The notes under the pieces: model-generated | What the model was told of the DNA's origin: nothing | Seen by the model: the letters and a program-made list of their open reading frames with translations, nothing else | The model's database searches: none | Shown here: piece after piece, positions 43,970 through 51,957 of the stretch | How positions within the stretch are numbered: position 1 is the first letter of the stretch | Layout: each line of letters begins with the position of its first letter | Assembly: GCA_900550645.1 (NCBI GenBank) | Contig: URTA01000003.1 | Location: 33,583-97,582 of the forward strand | Source: an uncultured Porphyromonadaceae bacterium | Lineage (GTDB): Bacteria > Bacteroidota > Bacteroidia > Bacteroidales > Muribaculaceae | Direction: 5' to 3' | DNA: 64,000 bases | Translations under genes and position numbers: made by a program

Positions 43970-44710
43970 TCAGTCCATGAACCCTTGCACTCGCAGGAAA
44001 TCCATGAGCCGGCGCGACATCTGCTCGTTCATCTCACGGGTGTAGCGCACGTCTGTAAACACCTGTGCCAGCGTCTGTTTGCCGTTCTCCTCGACAAACT
44101 TGCGGTTGGCTGGATAGTCGTCCTTCGGGCGGTACATGCGGCGTATGTCGTCGTCTGCCAGTTCGGGATAACGCTCCTCGTATAGCACTGCGCCCACGTC
44201 AAGACGCTCCGTCTCCTCGCCATCGCCGTCGGGGTATCCCACGGCGACGCACGCCACAGGCATGGTGAGGCGCGGCAGGTGCAATGCCTCGGCTATCTCG
44301 GCTGCATTGTAAGTGACTGTGCCGAGGTAGCACGTCCCCAGGCCGTTCATCTCCGCCACAGTGACTATCTGCTGCGCCACTATCAGCGCGTCAGCCATAG
44401 CCGAAGTCAATGACAGAAAATTGTCGTAGCCCGGAACGGCATCGCTCACCTCGCACCAGCGCGTGAAGCGGCCGAAGTCGGCGCATACCGTCAGCAGCAC
44501 GTCTGCTCCAGTAGCAGCCGGCTGATTGAAATGCAGAGCCTCAAGAGGCTTGCGGCTCTCCCCCTTTCGCGAGGCTATGATGCTGTACAGCTGCATATTG
44601 CCGGTGGTGGGAGCTTTGACGGCCTGTGCCACTATCGAGCGCAGCAACTGCGAGTCTATGTGTTTGTCCTGAAAACGGCGTACACTGCGCCGCTCGGTGA
44701 AGTAACTCAT
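43970..44710 (-). CDS. Nitroreductase family protein
   Basis: A 246-residue FMN-dependent NAD(P)H oxidoreductase. Family features: N-terminal RRSVRRFQDK, the FMN-phosphate segment KAPTTGNMQLYS, and GLGTCYLGTVTYN followed by PVACVAVGYPD. The ATG at 44710 is preferred (MSYFTERRSVRRF). Substrate unknown. It lies 45 bp after malQ without an evident promoter, so it may be transcribed from the malQ promoter. Confidence 0.92.
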   Translation of the reverse strand: MSYFTERRSVRRFQDKHIDSQLLRSIVAQAVKAPTTGNMQLYSIIASRKGESRKPLEALHFNQPAATGADVLLTVCADFGRFTRWCEVSDAVPGYDNFLSLTSAMADALIVAQQIVTVAEMNGLGTCYLGTVTYNAAEIAEALHLPRLTMPVACVAVGYPDGDGEETERLDVGAVLYEERYPELADDDIRRMYRPKDDYPANRKFVEENGKQTLAQVFTDVRYTREMNEQMSRRLMDFLRVQGFMD

Positions 44711-44755
44711 TGTATTTCTGTTGTTATGTTTGTTCGTATATTGGCCTTGCACCGT

Positions 44756-47437
44756 TCATCTGCCGCTGGCGGCGATGCGTGCGGCGAGTTCGTCATTGAA
44801 ACGCGATGCGCCTAGCAGCCGCTCTATGGTCAGGTGCATACGGTAACGCCAGTAATGCTTCGGATTGGCAGGCACGTTTATCTGCTCGTCCGCCGGGTTC
44901 TCGCGGCGCAGGTCGCCGTCAGCGGCGAGCCAGTCCTGAAGCGGAAGTATACAGAGCATAGCCGGGCTGGCAAGGTGCATGTCGGCTACGCTGCGGCACA
45001 CCCACGGCTCGGCGAAATAAGGTGCTTCGCCCTGCTGGTGCAGCACGGCATTGTAGAACCGCTGCGAGCGGGCGCGGTCCTCCTCCCACCATGCCCGGAT
45101 GCCCGACATGTCATGGGTGGATGTGGTGCATACGCTGTGGTACGGGTATGCCCAGGTATCGGCGAACTCCACGCTCGTGTCCTTAGGCATACGCTGTATC
45201 TCCAGCGAGAGTATCTCCAGCGAGCGCATCACGTCAGGCACACAGCCGGGTATCATGCCCAGATCCTCGGCACACGACAGCATCCGGGTTGACTCTATCA
45301 GCGGCGGCAGCTTCCACATCGCCTTGCCGCGCCAGAACTCGTCGTGGCGGCGGTAGAAGAAGTCGTTGTACAGGCGGTCGAAGCACTGACGCTCGTAGTC
45401 GTTCAGAGCGCGGTACTGGTATGTGAACTGCGCCGATATGCGCGGATGATACTTGCCGCGCTCCGCCGGGTCCTCGATGAACAGCACGTCGTCGATGAGT
45501 CCCATCAGGCCGTCACGCAGCCGAATGTTCTCCTCCGTCTGTTCAAGGGCGGCGAAATGTGCACTCACCTTGGCCTGTGTGTTCACCTCCGGACGCAGGC
45601 GGTAGCGGCCTTCGCCTGACGGCTCAAGATACCGCTCCTTGGCAATGGCTGCATAATCGCCGAAAAAGTCTGACAGCACCCACTCCATGATGTAGGGGCG
45701 AGCCTGGACATCCGGGTTTATCCAGAAGTCGTAGCCGTGGCGCATCTCCTCCGGAGTGTACGGCAACGCGGGGTTGAAGTAGCCCAACAAGCCGTGTTTC
45801 GCCTCCACCGGTATCTGCCAGATGCGGAAGAAACCGAGTATGTGGTCGATGCGGTATGCGTCGAAATATTCCGACATCTTGCGCAGACGCGCCTTCCACC
45901 ATGCGAAGCCGTCACGCGCCATAACCTCCCAGTTGTAAGTCGGGAAGCCCCAGTTCTGCCCCATCACGGAGAAGTCATCCGGCGGCGCACCCGCACACAC
46001 GTCCATGTTGAACAGCTCAGGGTGCATCCACGCATCTACGCTGAACCGGCTGATGCCGATAGGGATGTCACCTTTCAGCACCACGCCGTTCTGGTGGGCA
46101 TAGTCACGCACAGCACGAAGCTGACGGTCGAGGTGGAACTGCACAAAGCAGTAATAGCCGGCCTCGGCTGCGTGGGCAGCGGCAAACCGCGACACAGCCT
46201 CCGCGTCATACTGCGCCATATCGCCCCACTGGTTGTTGTCAGCCGTGCCGTTAATGTCGCGCAATGTGCACCAAACGGCATACGGCGTGAGCCAGTCGCG
46301 GTTGGCTGCCTCAAAACGGCGGTATTCCTTGCTCGCCATGGTGTCAGCTCCCTGGCGGCGGTAGATGTCACGCATATATTCCTCCTTGGCGTTGCAGACG
46401 CGCTCATAGTCCACCGCCGGGAGTGCGTTCAGTTCGCGGCGCAATGCCTCGTGGCGGCGGCGCGACTTCTCGTCGTCAGGAGTGCCTACCTCCTCGAGAC
46501 GCAGGTACATCGGGTGGAGGGCAAACGTGGAGTTGGCCTTATAGGGATATGAGTCAACCCACGTGCGAGTCATCGTAGTGTCATTGACAGGCAGCAGCTG
46601 AAGCACCTTCTGCCCGGTGCGGACGCACCAGTCCACCATCAGGCGAATGTCGGCGAAATCCCCTGCCCCGAAATCTGCTTCGGAGCGCAGCGAGAACACA
46701 GGTATGGCAGTGCCTGCACCGCGCCAGTCGCTGCGCGGAGTGGCAAACCGCAGTCCGTCAAGCACCATGCAACATCCGGCGCACCCCTCGACAGATATGC
46801 CGAATGCGCGGTTGCCGATGACCTCCCACGCCGCCTCGTCAGGATTATCGCGGCGCGTGATGAGGAACTTGTATTCAAACGGCGAACGCAACGCCGACAG
46901 CGGGATCTGCGCCTCCCACACCGGGTAATTCGCATCGTTGAGCTGCAACGCCTGACGCGGATCCCAGTTGCCGAGAGCCGGTATGCTTCCAGCCATGGCG
47001 AGTCTCTCTCCAGGGGCAACCATCGGCGCAGAAACGCGCACCGTCAGCATACCTGGAAGAGGGCGCAGCGGCTGGTCCTTGCAGCTGCGGCGCAATATGC
47101 CGTCCACGAAAGCCGACGAATAGTACGGCTTGTCGAGCGGCTGGTCCTGCCAGCAGTCATACAGGCGGTATTCCTTAGCCCCGGGGCAGCGGCACAACTT
47201 GTGGGCGTCGCCCCACTCGAGCCGCCACGCTCCCTGCTCAGGCTTCACAATGTATCGGTAGGAGGAAGTTTCAGGCACCTCGTCGGCATATACGGTCAGC
47301 TGCCACATAGCAGGACCGACCATCTTCATCGCCGGGGCAAGGCGGTCATCGCCGCCGCCCAACGCGGGCAGCTCGCCGCAGATGTGCAGCGTTTCTCCCC
47401 AGCGGGTGCTGTAATTAATGTTGAAAGTGATTTTCAT
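44756..47437 (-). CDS. malQ: 4-alpha-glucanotransferase with N-terminal starch-binding domains
   Basis: GH77 amylomaltase that rearranges maltodextrins. The 893-residue form has two CBM20-like modules (residues ~1-100, with TRWGETLHICGELPALGG, and ~125-235, with GERLAMAGSIPALGNWDP), then the GH77 barrel: GDIPIGISRFSVDAW, NWGFPTYNWEVM, FDAYRIDHILGFFRIWQIP and CAEDLGMIPG with the catalytic acids. CBM20-GH77 fusions are known in Bacteroidota and in plant DPE2. No signal peptide, so a cytosolic role in glycogen/maltose turnover. Confidence 0.96.
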   Translation of the reverse strand: MKITFNINYSTRWGETLHICGELPALGGGDDRLAPAMKMVGPAMWQLTVYADEVPETSSYRYIVKPEQGAWRLEWGDAHKLCRCPGAKEYRLYDCWQDQPLDKPYYSSAFVDGILRRSCKDQPLRPLPGMLTVRVSAPMVAPGERLAMAGSIPALGNWDPRQALQLNDANYPVWEAQIPLSALRSPFEYKFLITRRDNPDEAAWEVIGNRAFGISVEGCAGCCMVLDGLRFATPRSDWRGAGTAIPVFSLRSEADFGAGDFADIRLMVDWCVRTGQKVLQLLPVNDTTMTRTWVDSYPYKANSTFALHPMYLRLEEVGTPDDEKSRRRHEALRRELNALPAVDYERVCNAKEEYMRDIYRRQGADTMASKEYRRFEAANRDWLTPYAVWCTLRDINGTADNNQWGDMAQYDAEAVSRFAAAHAAEAGYYCFVQFHLDRQLRAVRDYAHQNGVVLKGDIPIGISRFSVDAWMHPELFNMDVCAGAPPDDFSVMGQNWGFPTYNWEVMARDGFAWWKARLRKMSEYFDAYRIDHILGFFRIWQIPVEAKHGLLGYFNPALPYTPEEMRHGYDFWINPDVQARPYIMEWVLSDFFGDYAAIAKERYLEPSGEGRYRLRPEVNTQAKVSAHFAALEQTEENIRLRDGLMGLIDDVLFIEDPAERGKYHPRISAQFTYQYRALNDYERQCFDRLYNDFFYRRHDEFWRGKAMWKLPPLIESTRMLSCAEDLGMIPGCVPDVMRSLEILSLEIQRMPKDTSVEFADTWAYPYHSVCTTSTHDMSGIRAWWEEDRARSQRFYNAVLHQQGEAPYFAEPWVCRSVADMHLASPAMLCILPLQDWLAADGDLRRENPADEQINVPANPKHYWRYRMHLTIERLLGASRFNDELAARIAASGR

Positions 47438-47501
47438 GCAAGAGTCATGTTGAGGGTTGCGACCCTGCCGTGGAACAGCCGCACCACGGCAAGACCGTAT
47501 G

Positions 47502-47532
47502 CAAAGTTAGTCATTTCCGCCGTATGCTGCAA
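47502..47532 (-). promoter_or_regulatory. Promoter of malQ
   Basis: Minus-strand TTG (47530-47532), 20-bp spacer, TAACTTTG (47502-47509), about 64 bp before the malQ ATG. Confidence 0.65.
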
Positions 47533-47633
47533 CAGCAGCCCTCTACTCCAATGGTTGGTGACACCTGCCTTTAAGCTGTTAAGCTGGGGTTTAATCCTTT
47601 TACCTCCGCATAACCCGTAAATTCAGGAACAAG

Positions 47634-47668
47634 AAAAGGGAGGGGCAGCTGTCGCCGGTGCCTCTCCC
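47634..47668 (-). terminator. Terminator after the outer-membrane barrel gene
   Basis: Minus-strand GGGAGAGGCA (47659-47668) pairs with TGCCCCTCCC (47638-47647, one G-U) and is followed by TTTTCTTG. It is 39 bp past the stop. Confidence 0.75.
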
Positions 47669-47706
47669 CTGTTCTGTGTCTGTATGCGGCTCAGAGCCGC
47701 TATGTA

Positions 47707-48393
47707 TCAACGGAAGTTGTAGCCGATGGTGAAGTCCACGCTGTTCTGGTGGAAAGTCACGTTGTCAATGGCTGAAGCATTGGTCAGGCCGACAGCACCG
47801 CTGATGCCGATGTAGTAGTTGCGAGCCAGGTTGAAACCAGCGCCGAAACGCAGGTTGCAGTTCACACGGTTCATCTTGAACAGAGCGTTGTCGCTGTACA
47901 TGCTCGGAGCAGAGTGAAATGATTTGCCGAGAACCTCCTTGGTGGTGACATACATGTCGTTGCTGAAGCCCACACGAAGTTCCGGACCGACGAATACCTG
48001 CAGGTTCACGTCGTCAGTGAAGTCGAAGTGATAGCCGAGCATCACGGGAACGAGCATGCCAGACTCACGCATAGAAGCATGTTCAAAAGCCGAGTAACTG
48101 GCAATTTCGTAGTCCTTCAGACCAGTTGCGTTGTAGTAGAACGACACGCCCGGCTCAACATAGAAGTTGGCCACGATGGGCGCCTGATAGAACAGACCTG
48201 CAGAGAAGCCTCCGCCGTTCTTGAACATTTCCTCCTTATAGGAGCTGAACTCTACCTTTGAGGGGCAGGTGAGCGTACCGGATGCACGGATGCCGAAGTA
48301 TCCGGAGTTGGCAGGGTTGTTGACCACTGTCTGTGCACCCATTGAGAGCGTGGCTGCTGCCACAGCTGCTGTGAGAAGTAATGATTTTTTCAT
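47707..48393 (-). CDS. Outer-membrane beta-barrel (porin-like) protein
   Basis: A 228-residue protein with a signal peptide (MKKSLLLTAAVAAATLSMGA), followed by alternating amphipathic strands: FYVEPGVSFYYNATGL, LVPVMLGYHFDFTDDVNLQV, GPELRVGF, and the last strand SVDFTIGYNFR with a penultimate aromatic residue. Size suggests an eight- to ten-stranded barrel of the OMP_b-brl type. Monocistronic with its own promoter and terminator. Function unknown. Confidence 0.87.
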   Translation of the reverse strand: MKKSLLLTAAVAAATLSMGAQTVVNNPANSGYFGIRASGTLTCPSKVEFSSYKEEMFKNGGGFSAGLFYQAPIVANFYVEPGVSFYYNATGLKDYEIASYSAFEHASMRESGMLVPVMLGYHFDFTDDVNLQVFVGPELRVGFSNDMYVTTKEVLGKSFHSAPSMYSDNALFKMNRVNCNLRFGAGFNLARNYYIGISGAVGLTNASAIDNVTFHQNSVDFTIGYNFR

Positions 48394-48427
48394 AACGTAG
48401 CTATTTTGGTTATTCTGATTTCTGTGA

Positions 48428-48457
48428 CAAAGTTAATGCCTTTCGGTTTAACCACAA
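48428..48457 (-). promoter_or_regulatory. Promoter of the outer-membrane barrel gene
   Basis: Minus-strand TTG (48455-48457), 19-bp spacer, TAACTTTG (48428-48435); 34 bp before the ATG. Confidence 0.65.
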
Positions 48458-48527
48458 CAATCCACAGCGCAAAATTCCGCCTTACAGACCACCTAATCGC
48501 CCGAATGTTCCAACCTCCGCCCAGCAT

Positions 48528-49034
48528 TTACTGGGGCATTGCCTCCTTGTAGGCGACATTGTTGCCCGTGAGGGCATTGACATGGTCGATGAACTTTTCG
48601 CCGGAAGTCAGATAGTCAGGAACTGAAAGTCCCAGCTTCGCGAATTTCGGCAAACGTTCATTGATGATTTTGTTCATCGCCTCAGCCTTGCTGTAATTAT
48701 ACCCGTCCTCATATATGGGGCAAAGCAGCTCAACCAGCGTTGTGACAGCAGCTTTTTGAGCCGCCTCTTTGTCCCCAGTAAGTACGAGATATGTGATTCT
48801 CGGATTGGCGTGAGTGACCTGCTGGCGTATTCGCTCGACATCTGCGGTCATTCTCCACCAACGGATAAGAACCACTATCGACAAGACGATATACGCAATC
48901 ATCACAAACAGGACAAACAGGGTGAAGCCCGACATTCCACTGTCATGGCTCGAATAGCCATAGTCATAGTCATAGTCTGCGAATGCGCCCAATGCCGGTA
49001 CCAGAGCGCATACCGCGATAATGTACTTTTTCAT
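48528..49034 (-). CDS. Hypothetical protein with signal peptide and one membrane helix
   Basis: A 168-residue protein: signal peptide (MKKYIIAVCALVPALGAFA), a short Tyr/Asp repeat (DYDYDYGYSSHDSG), one transmembrane helix (FTLFVLFVMIAYIVLSIVVLI) and a soluble helical C-terminus. No family recognised. The ATG at 49034 is preferred to an in-frame TTG two codons upstream. It follows the next membrane-protein gene by ten bases and is probably in its operon. Confidence 0.65.
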   Translation of the reverse strand: MKKYIIAVCALVPALGAFADYDYDYGYSSHDSGMSGFTLFVLFVMIAYIVLSIVVLIRWWRMTADVERIRQQVTHANPRITYLVLTGDKEAAQKAAVTTLVELLCPIYEDGYNYSKAEAMNKIINERLPKFAKLGLSVPDYLTSGEKFIDHVNALTGNNVAYKEAMPQ

Positions 49035-49044
49035 GTGCAAACGG

Positions 49045-49677
49045 TTATATCATGTTTATGGATTGTCTGTTCTCAGACGAAATATTCTTGGACGACATCC
49101 ACACTATGGCCAGAATCAAGCAGATGACATTCAGTCCAAGCGACGCATAGTCACATACATCAAATGCTGTAGAAAAACTATCGAACAACGAGTAATCATT
49201 CGCGTTCTCGTATGCCAACCGAGCTTTCAATAACAGCACACTCGCTATTAAATCAAACACAACTATTGGTGACCCCAATATTTTTATCGGAAGCCAGGCT
49301 TTGGAACCGAGGATATAGGCAACAATCATAGCAGCTGTGACAATCTCAACAATCAGCGTGGCGTAATTCCCTATAAACGAGAATATGCTGAAATCACAAA
49401 TGCAAAAAACAAGGATATTGATTGCGAAAACAGCTTGGATTGCCCCCACGTAGTATGCTGAAACCTGCCCTACAACACTGTTGATATACGCAGATTTGTT
49501 TTTGGCCATAAGAATAAAGGCCGCGCAGACTATCAGGCTTAATGCGATAAAGGCAATATACCATATTGTTTGGTCACCATCAATCGCCTGCATAACAAGC
49601 CGATTGAACAGCCATAAAACGACACTCTTACCGAACAAGCAGAGCAAGGGGATGCCAACAGCTTCTTTAATTCTCAT
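49045..49677 (-). CDS. Hypothetical polytopic membrane protein
   Basis: A 210-residue protein with about five or six hydrophobic helices (for example TIWYIAFIALSLIVCAAFIL, LNVICLILAIVWM). Codon use is clearly more AT-rich than in the surrounding housekeeping genes, suggesting recent acquisition. No family recognised. Has its own consensus promoter and is followed by the single-helix protein gene. Confidence 0.65.
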   Translation of the reverse strand: MRIKEAVGIPLLCLFGKSVVLWLFNRLVMQAIDGDQTIWYIAFIALSLIVCAAFILMAKNKSAYINSVVGQVSAYYVGAIQAVFAINILVFCICDFSIFSFIGNYATLIVEIVTAAMIVAYILGSKAWLPIKILGSPIVVFDLIASVLLLKARLAYENANDYSLFDSFSTAFDVCDYASLGLNVICLILAIVWMSSKNISSENRQSINMI

Positions 49678-49702
49678 ATTTCATTTCATTGGTTTGGATA
49701 TG

Positions 49703-49735
49703 CAAAGATAATAAATTTGTCCGAATTGAGACAAA
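49703..49735 (-). promoter_or_regulatory. Promoter of the two small membrane-protein genes
   Basis: Minus-strand TTTG (49732-49735), 21-bp spacer, TATCTTTG (49703-49710), 25 bp before the ATG. Confidence 0.6.
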
Positions 49736-49780
49736 CACCCCATGCGAATTATTCGCGTTAGAGAGCGGCATCGCCATCGT

Positions 49781-49822
49781 CTATTCTAAATTCACTGCAA
49801 ATTTACAGTGAATTTAGAATAG
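49781..49822. repeat. 42-bp palindrome, copy 1
   Basis: Arms CTATTCTAAATTCACTG (49781-49797) and its exact complement (49806-49822) around the spacer CAAATTTA. The same sequence recurs at 51285-51329 in the same orientation. The 338-bp gap 49678-50015 holds this palindrome and the promoter of the downstream gene; nothing else is recognisable. Confidence 0.9.
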
Positions 49823-50015
49823 AACACATATCCACTTGTATTACAACCACATACCGCAGCAACAAAACAGTAACATGGCAGCGGCACAGCAGGCTTGTTT
49901 GAAGGACAGCAAACACGCATACTGCTGAATTACAGAAACTTAAATACAGACATAGCACGCAGCATCCATACTTGGCTGCGCTGTTTATTCACCAACCGGG
50001 AACGTTTTCGTCTCG

Positions 50016-51278
50016 TTAAGACATTATGTCCGAGTTCCGCAAAAACTGGAACAGCCCCATGACCAGAAATCCATTTTCGTCAGTATAAGAGGCAATGTCA
50101 TCACCGACGATGATTATTTTACGGAAAGCATCATCTATCATCTTTAGAGATGCCAGTTCCTGCTCTCGTTTTTCCTCGTTGGGCAGCGCGTAGGCAGACT
50201 GGATGTAATACTTGTCTACGCCATTGCTGGCTACGAAATCAATCTCATATTGACTGTATGTTGACTTGCCGTCAGCCATGCCTCGTTTTTCCACCACGCC
50301 GACATCCACCACATACCCTCTTATTCTCAGCTCATTATAAATCACATTCTCCATTATATGAGTGATTTCCTGCTGACGAAAATTCAGCCTCGCGTTACGC
50401 AGCCCGACATCCACAGCATAATATTTCTTGACCGATTCGTAATACCGCTTGCCCTTTACATTGTAGCGTCGTGCGCCCTCAAACAGGAACGAGTTCTCAA
50501 GCAACTGCATATACGAAGCGAGAGTTTCATCCTCTATTTTGACATGCTGGACACTGGCAAGCGTGTTACGGATCTTGTTGGGATTTGTGAGTGAGCCTAT
50601 TGATGAGCAGAGCGAGTCAACAAGACATTCAAGTGCGTTGCGATTTCTAACGCCGCCTCGCTCCACCACATCGTCAATGTATGTCTTCTGCCAAAGGCGC
50701 TGAAGGTATGAAACTTTCTGCTCGGCAGTGCGCTGATTGCGCAGGGCGGGCATGCCTCCGTATGTGTAATACTCCTTCCACAATTCCGCTACGCTCTCTC
50801 CCCGTCCCATGCAAAACTCACTGAATGACAACGGATATACACGTATCTCATCGCCACGACCACGAAATACAGTGTTTATGTCGCTCGACAGAAATCGGGA
50901 ATTGCTGCCAGTAATGTAGACATCCACATTATCGCGGGCGTTCAGCCCATTGACTATACGCTCAAACCCTTCCACCATTTGTATCTCATCGAGGATGATA
51001 TAATAGTTCTCCTCATCTGTGATACGGGAATAAAGGTGCTTCTTCAGCGTAACCGGGTCCGTGAGGTCTCCTCCGTCCGGGTCATCATCGGTATCAAACG
51101 ACACTATCAATATGTTGTCACGATTCACCCCTTGTGCCAGCAGGTAGTCTCGATATATCTTTTTCAGCAACCATGACTTGCCACAGCGACGAGCGCCAGT
51201 CACGATTTTCACTTCGCCGTTGTCACGGCGGTTTATGAGTTTGTGCAAGTAAAGATCCCTGCTGATGTAAGAGGCCAT
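50016..51278 (-). CDS. P-loop ATPase of the DUF4143-type group
   Basis: A 420-residue ATPase: Walker A GARRCGKSWL (about 28-37), Walker B YIILDEIQMV, sensor VYITGSNSRFLSSD, then a winged-helix-like middle and a C-terminal domain ending with YEIDFVASNGVDKYY, which resembles a PD-(D/E)xK-type core. Same broad family as the gene at 7498 but clearly diverged. The gene is AT-richer than its neighbours and stands alone; a palindromic repeat sits seven bases before its ATG and again 190 bp past its stop. Cellular role unknown. Confidence 0.9.
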   Translation of the reverse strand: MASYISRDLYLHKLINRRDNGEVKIVTGARRCGKSWLLKKIYRDYLLAQGVNRDNILIVSFDTDDDPDGGDLTDPVTLKKHLYSRITDEENYYIILDEIQMVEGFERIVNGLNARDNVDVYITGSNSRFLSSDINTVFRGRGDEIRVYPLSFSEFCMGRGESVAELWKEYYTYGGMPALRNQRTAEQKVSYLQRLWQKTYIDDVVERGGVRNRNALECLVDSLCSSIGSLTNPNKIRNTLASVQHVKIEDETLASYMQLLENSFLFEGARRYNVKGKRYYESVKKYYAVDVGLRNARLNFRQQEITHIMENVIYNELRIRGYVVDVGVVEKRGMADGKSTYSQYEIDFVASNGVDKYYIQSAYALPNEEKREQELASLKMIDDAFRKIIIVGDDIASYTDENGFLVMGLFQFLRNSDIMS

Positions 51279-51284
51279 AATATC

Positions 51285-51329
51285 CTATTCTAAATTCACT
51301 GCAAATTTACAACAAATTTCGAATAGAAC
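51285..51329. repeat. Palindrome copy 2, in the ATPase promoter region
   Basis: The first 27 bases match copy 1 exactly, starting with CTATTCTAAATTCACTG, then differ in the second arm (CAACAAATTTCGAATAG) and match again in GAATAGAAC. On the minus strand the spacer reads TAAATTTG, a good -7 box for the ATPase gene; no -33 TTG was found at the usual distance. Confidence 0.85.
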
Positions 51330-51488
51330 GGTTATCTATCTGTGTAAAAGCGACATATAACAGCGATGCAGTAGGGACACGGTGTACCGCACTCGCAACC
51401 AAGTCATTACAAATCAAATAATTACAATCATTATCCGGCGAATACGGCTGCGCAATCTCGCGAAACCGAAACAGGTGCATATCACACG

Positions 51489-51941
51489 CTATTGCTTCGG
51501 GAAGGTCTTGACAATCTGCTCGGAGACGCGCTTGAGTGCGCCGTTGAAGTCGCCCTCGTAGTCCAAGGCGAGTCCGAATGCGCCTCGGCATGAGGCGACG
51601 GGGCGGCCTGTCATGTAATCGATGAAATTGGCAGACACGACTGCCTCCTCTTCGGTCTGCGTTACGCCGAACCGCACAAGCAGAAGCGCGTCCTTTTGCT
51701 CATCGCTCAACTCATCGATGCGGTGCGCCCCCACGAGCTGAAGCCGGGATTGGTCAAGCGCATCAAATATTTTCACCTCTGCCTCGACCATAGATGCTGA
51801 CGATTGGTCTGAAACCACGTCTACTATTGACGCATACTGGTATTTCGACAGGTCGGCTGTAGCAGAAACCGTAGAGCGCGAAGTGGTGCAGCTGACGAGG
51901 GACACGAGGACGAATACTGCTAAAAACAAAGTCTTTTTCAT
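51489..51941 (-). CDS. Small lipoprotein, function unknown
   Basis: A 150-residue protein with a lipoprotein signal (MKKTLFLAVFVLVSLVSC, lipobox LVSC), followed by a mixed alpha/beta domain (YQYASIVDVVSDQ, KDALLLVRFGVTQTEEEAVV, FIDYMTGRPVASCRG). Alternative in-frame ATGs at 51956 and 51950 are possible and would abut the mutL stop. Last in the mutL run; no family firmly recognised. Confidence 0.72.
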   Translation of the reverse strand: MKKTLFLAVFVLVSLVSCTTSRSTVSATADLSKYQYASIVDVVSDQSSASMVEAEVKIFDALDQSRLQLVGAHRIDELSDEQKDALLLVRFGVTQTEEEAVVSANFIDYMTGRPVASCRGAFGLALDYEGDFNGALKRVSEQIVKTFPKQ

Positions 51942-51957
51942 CTTGACCATAAGCATA

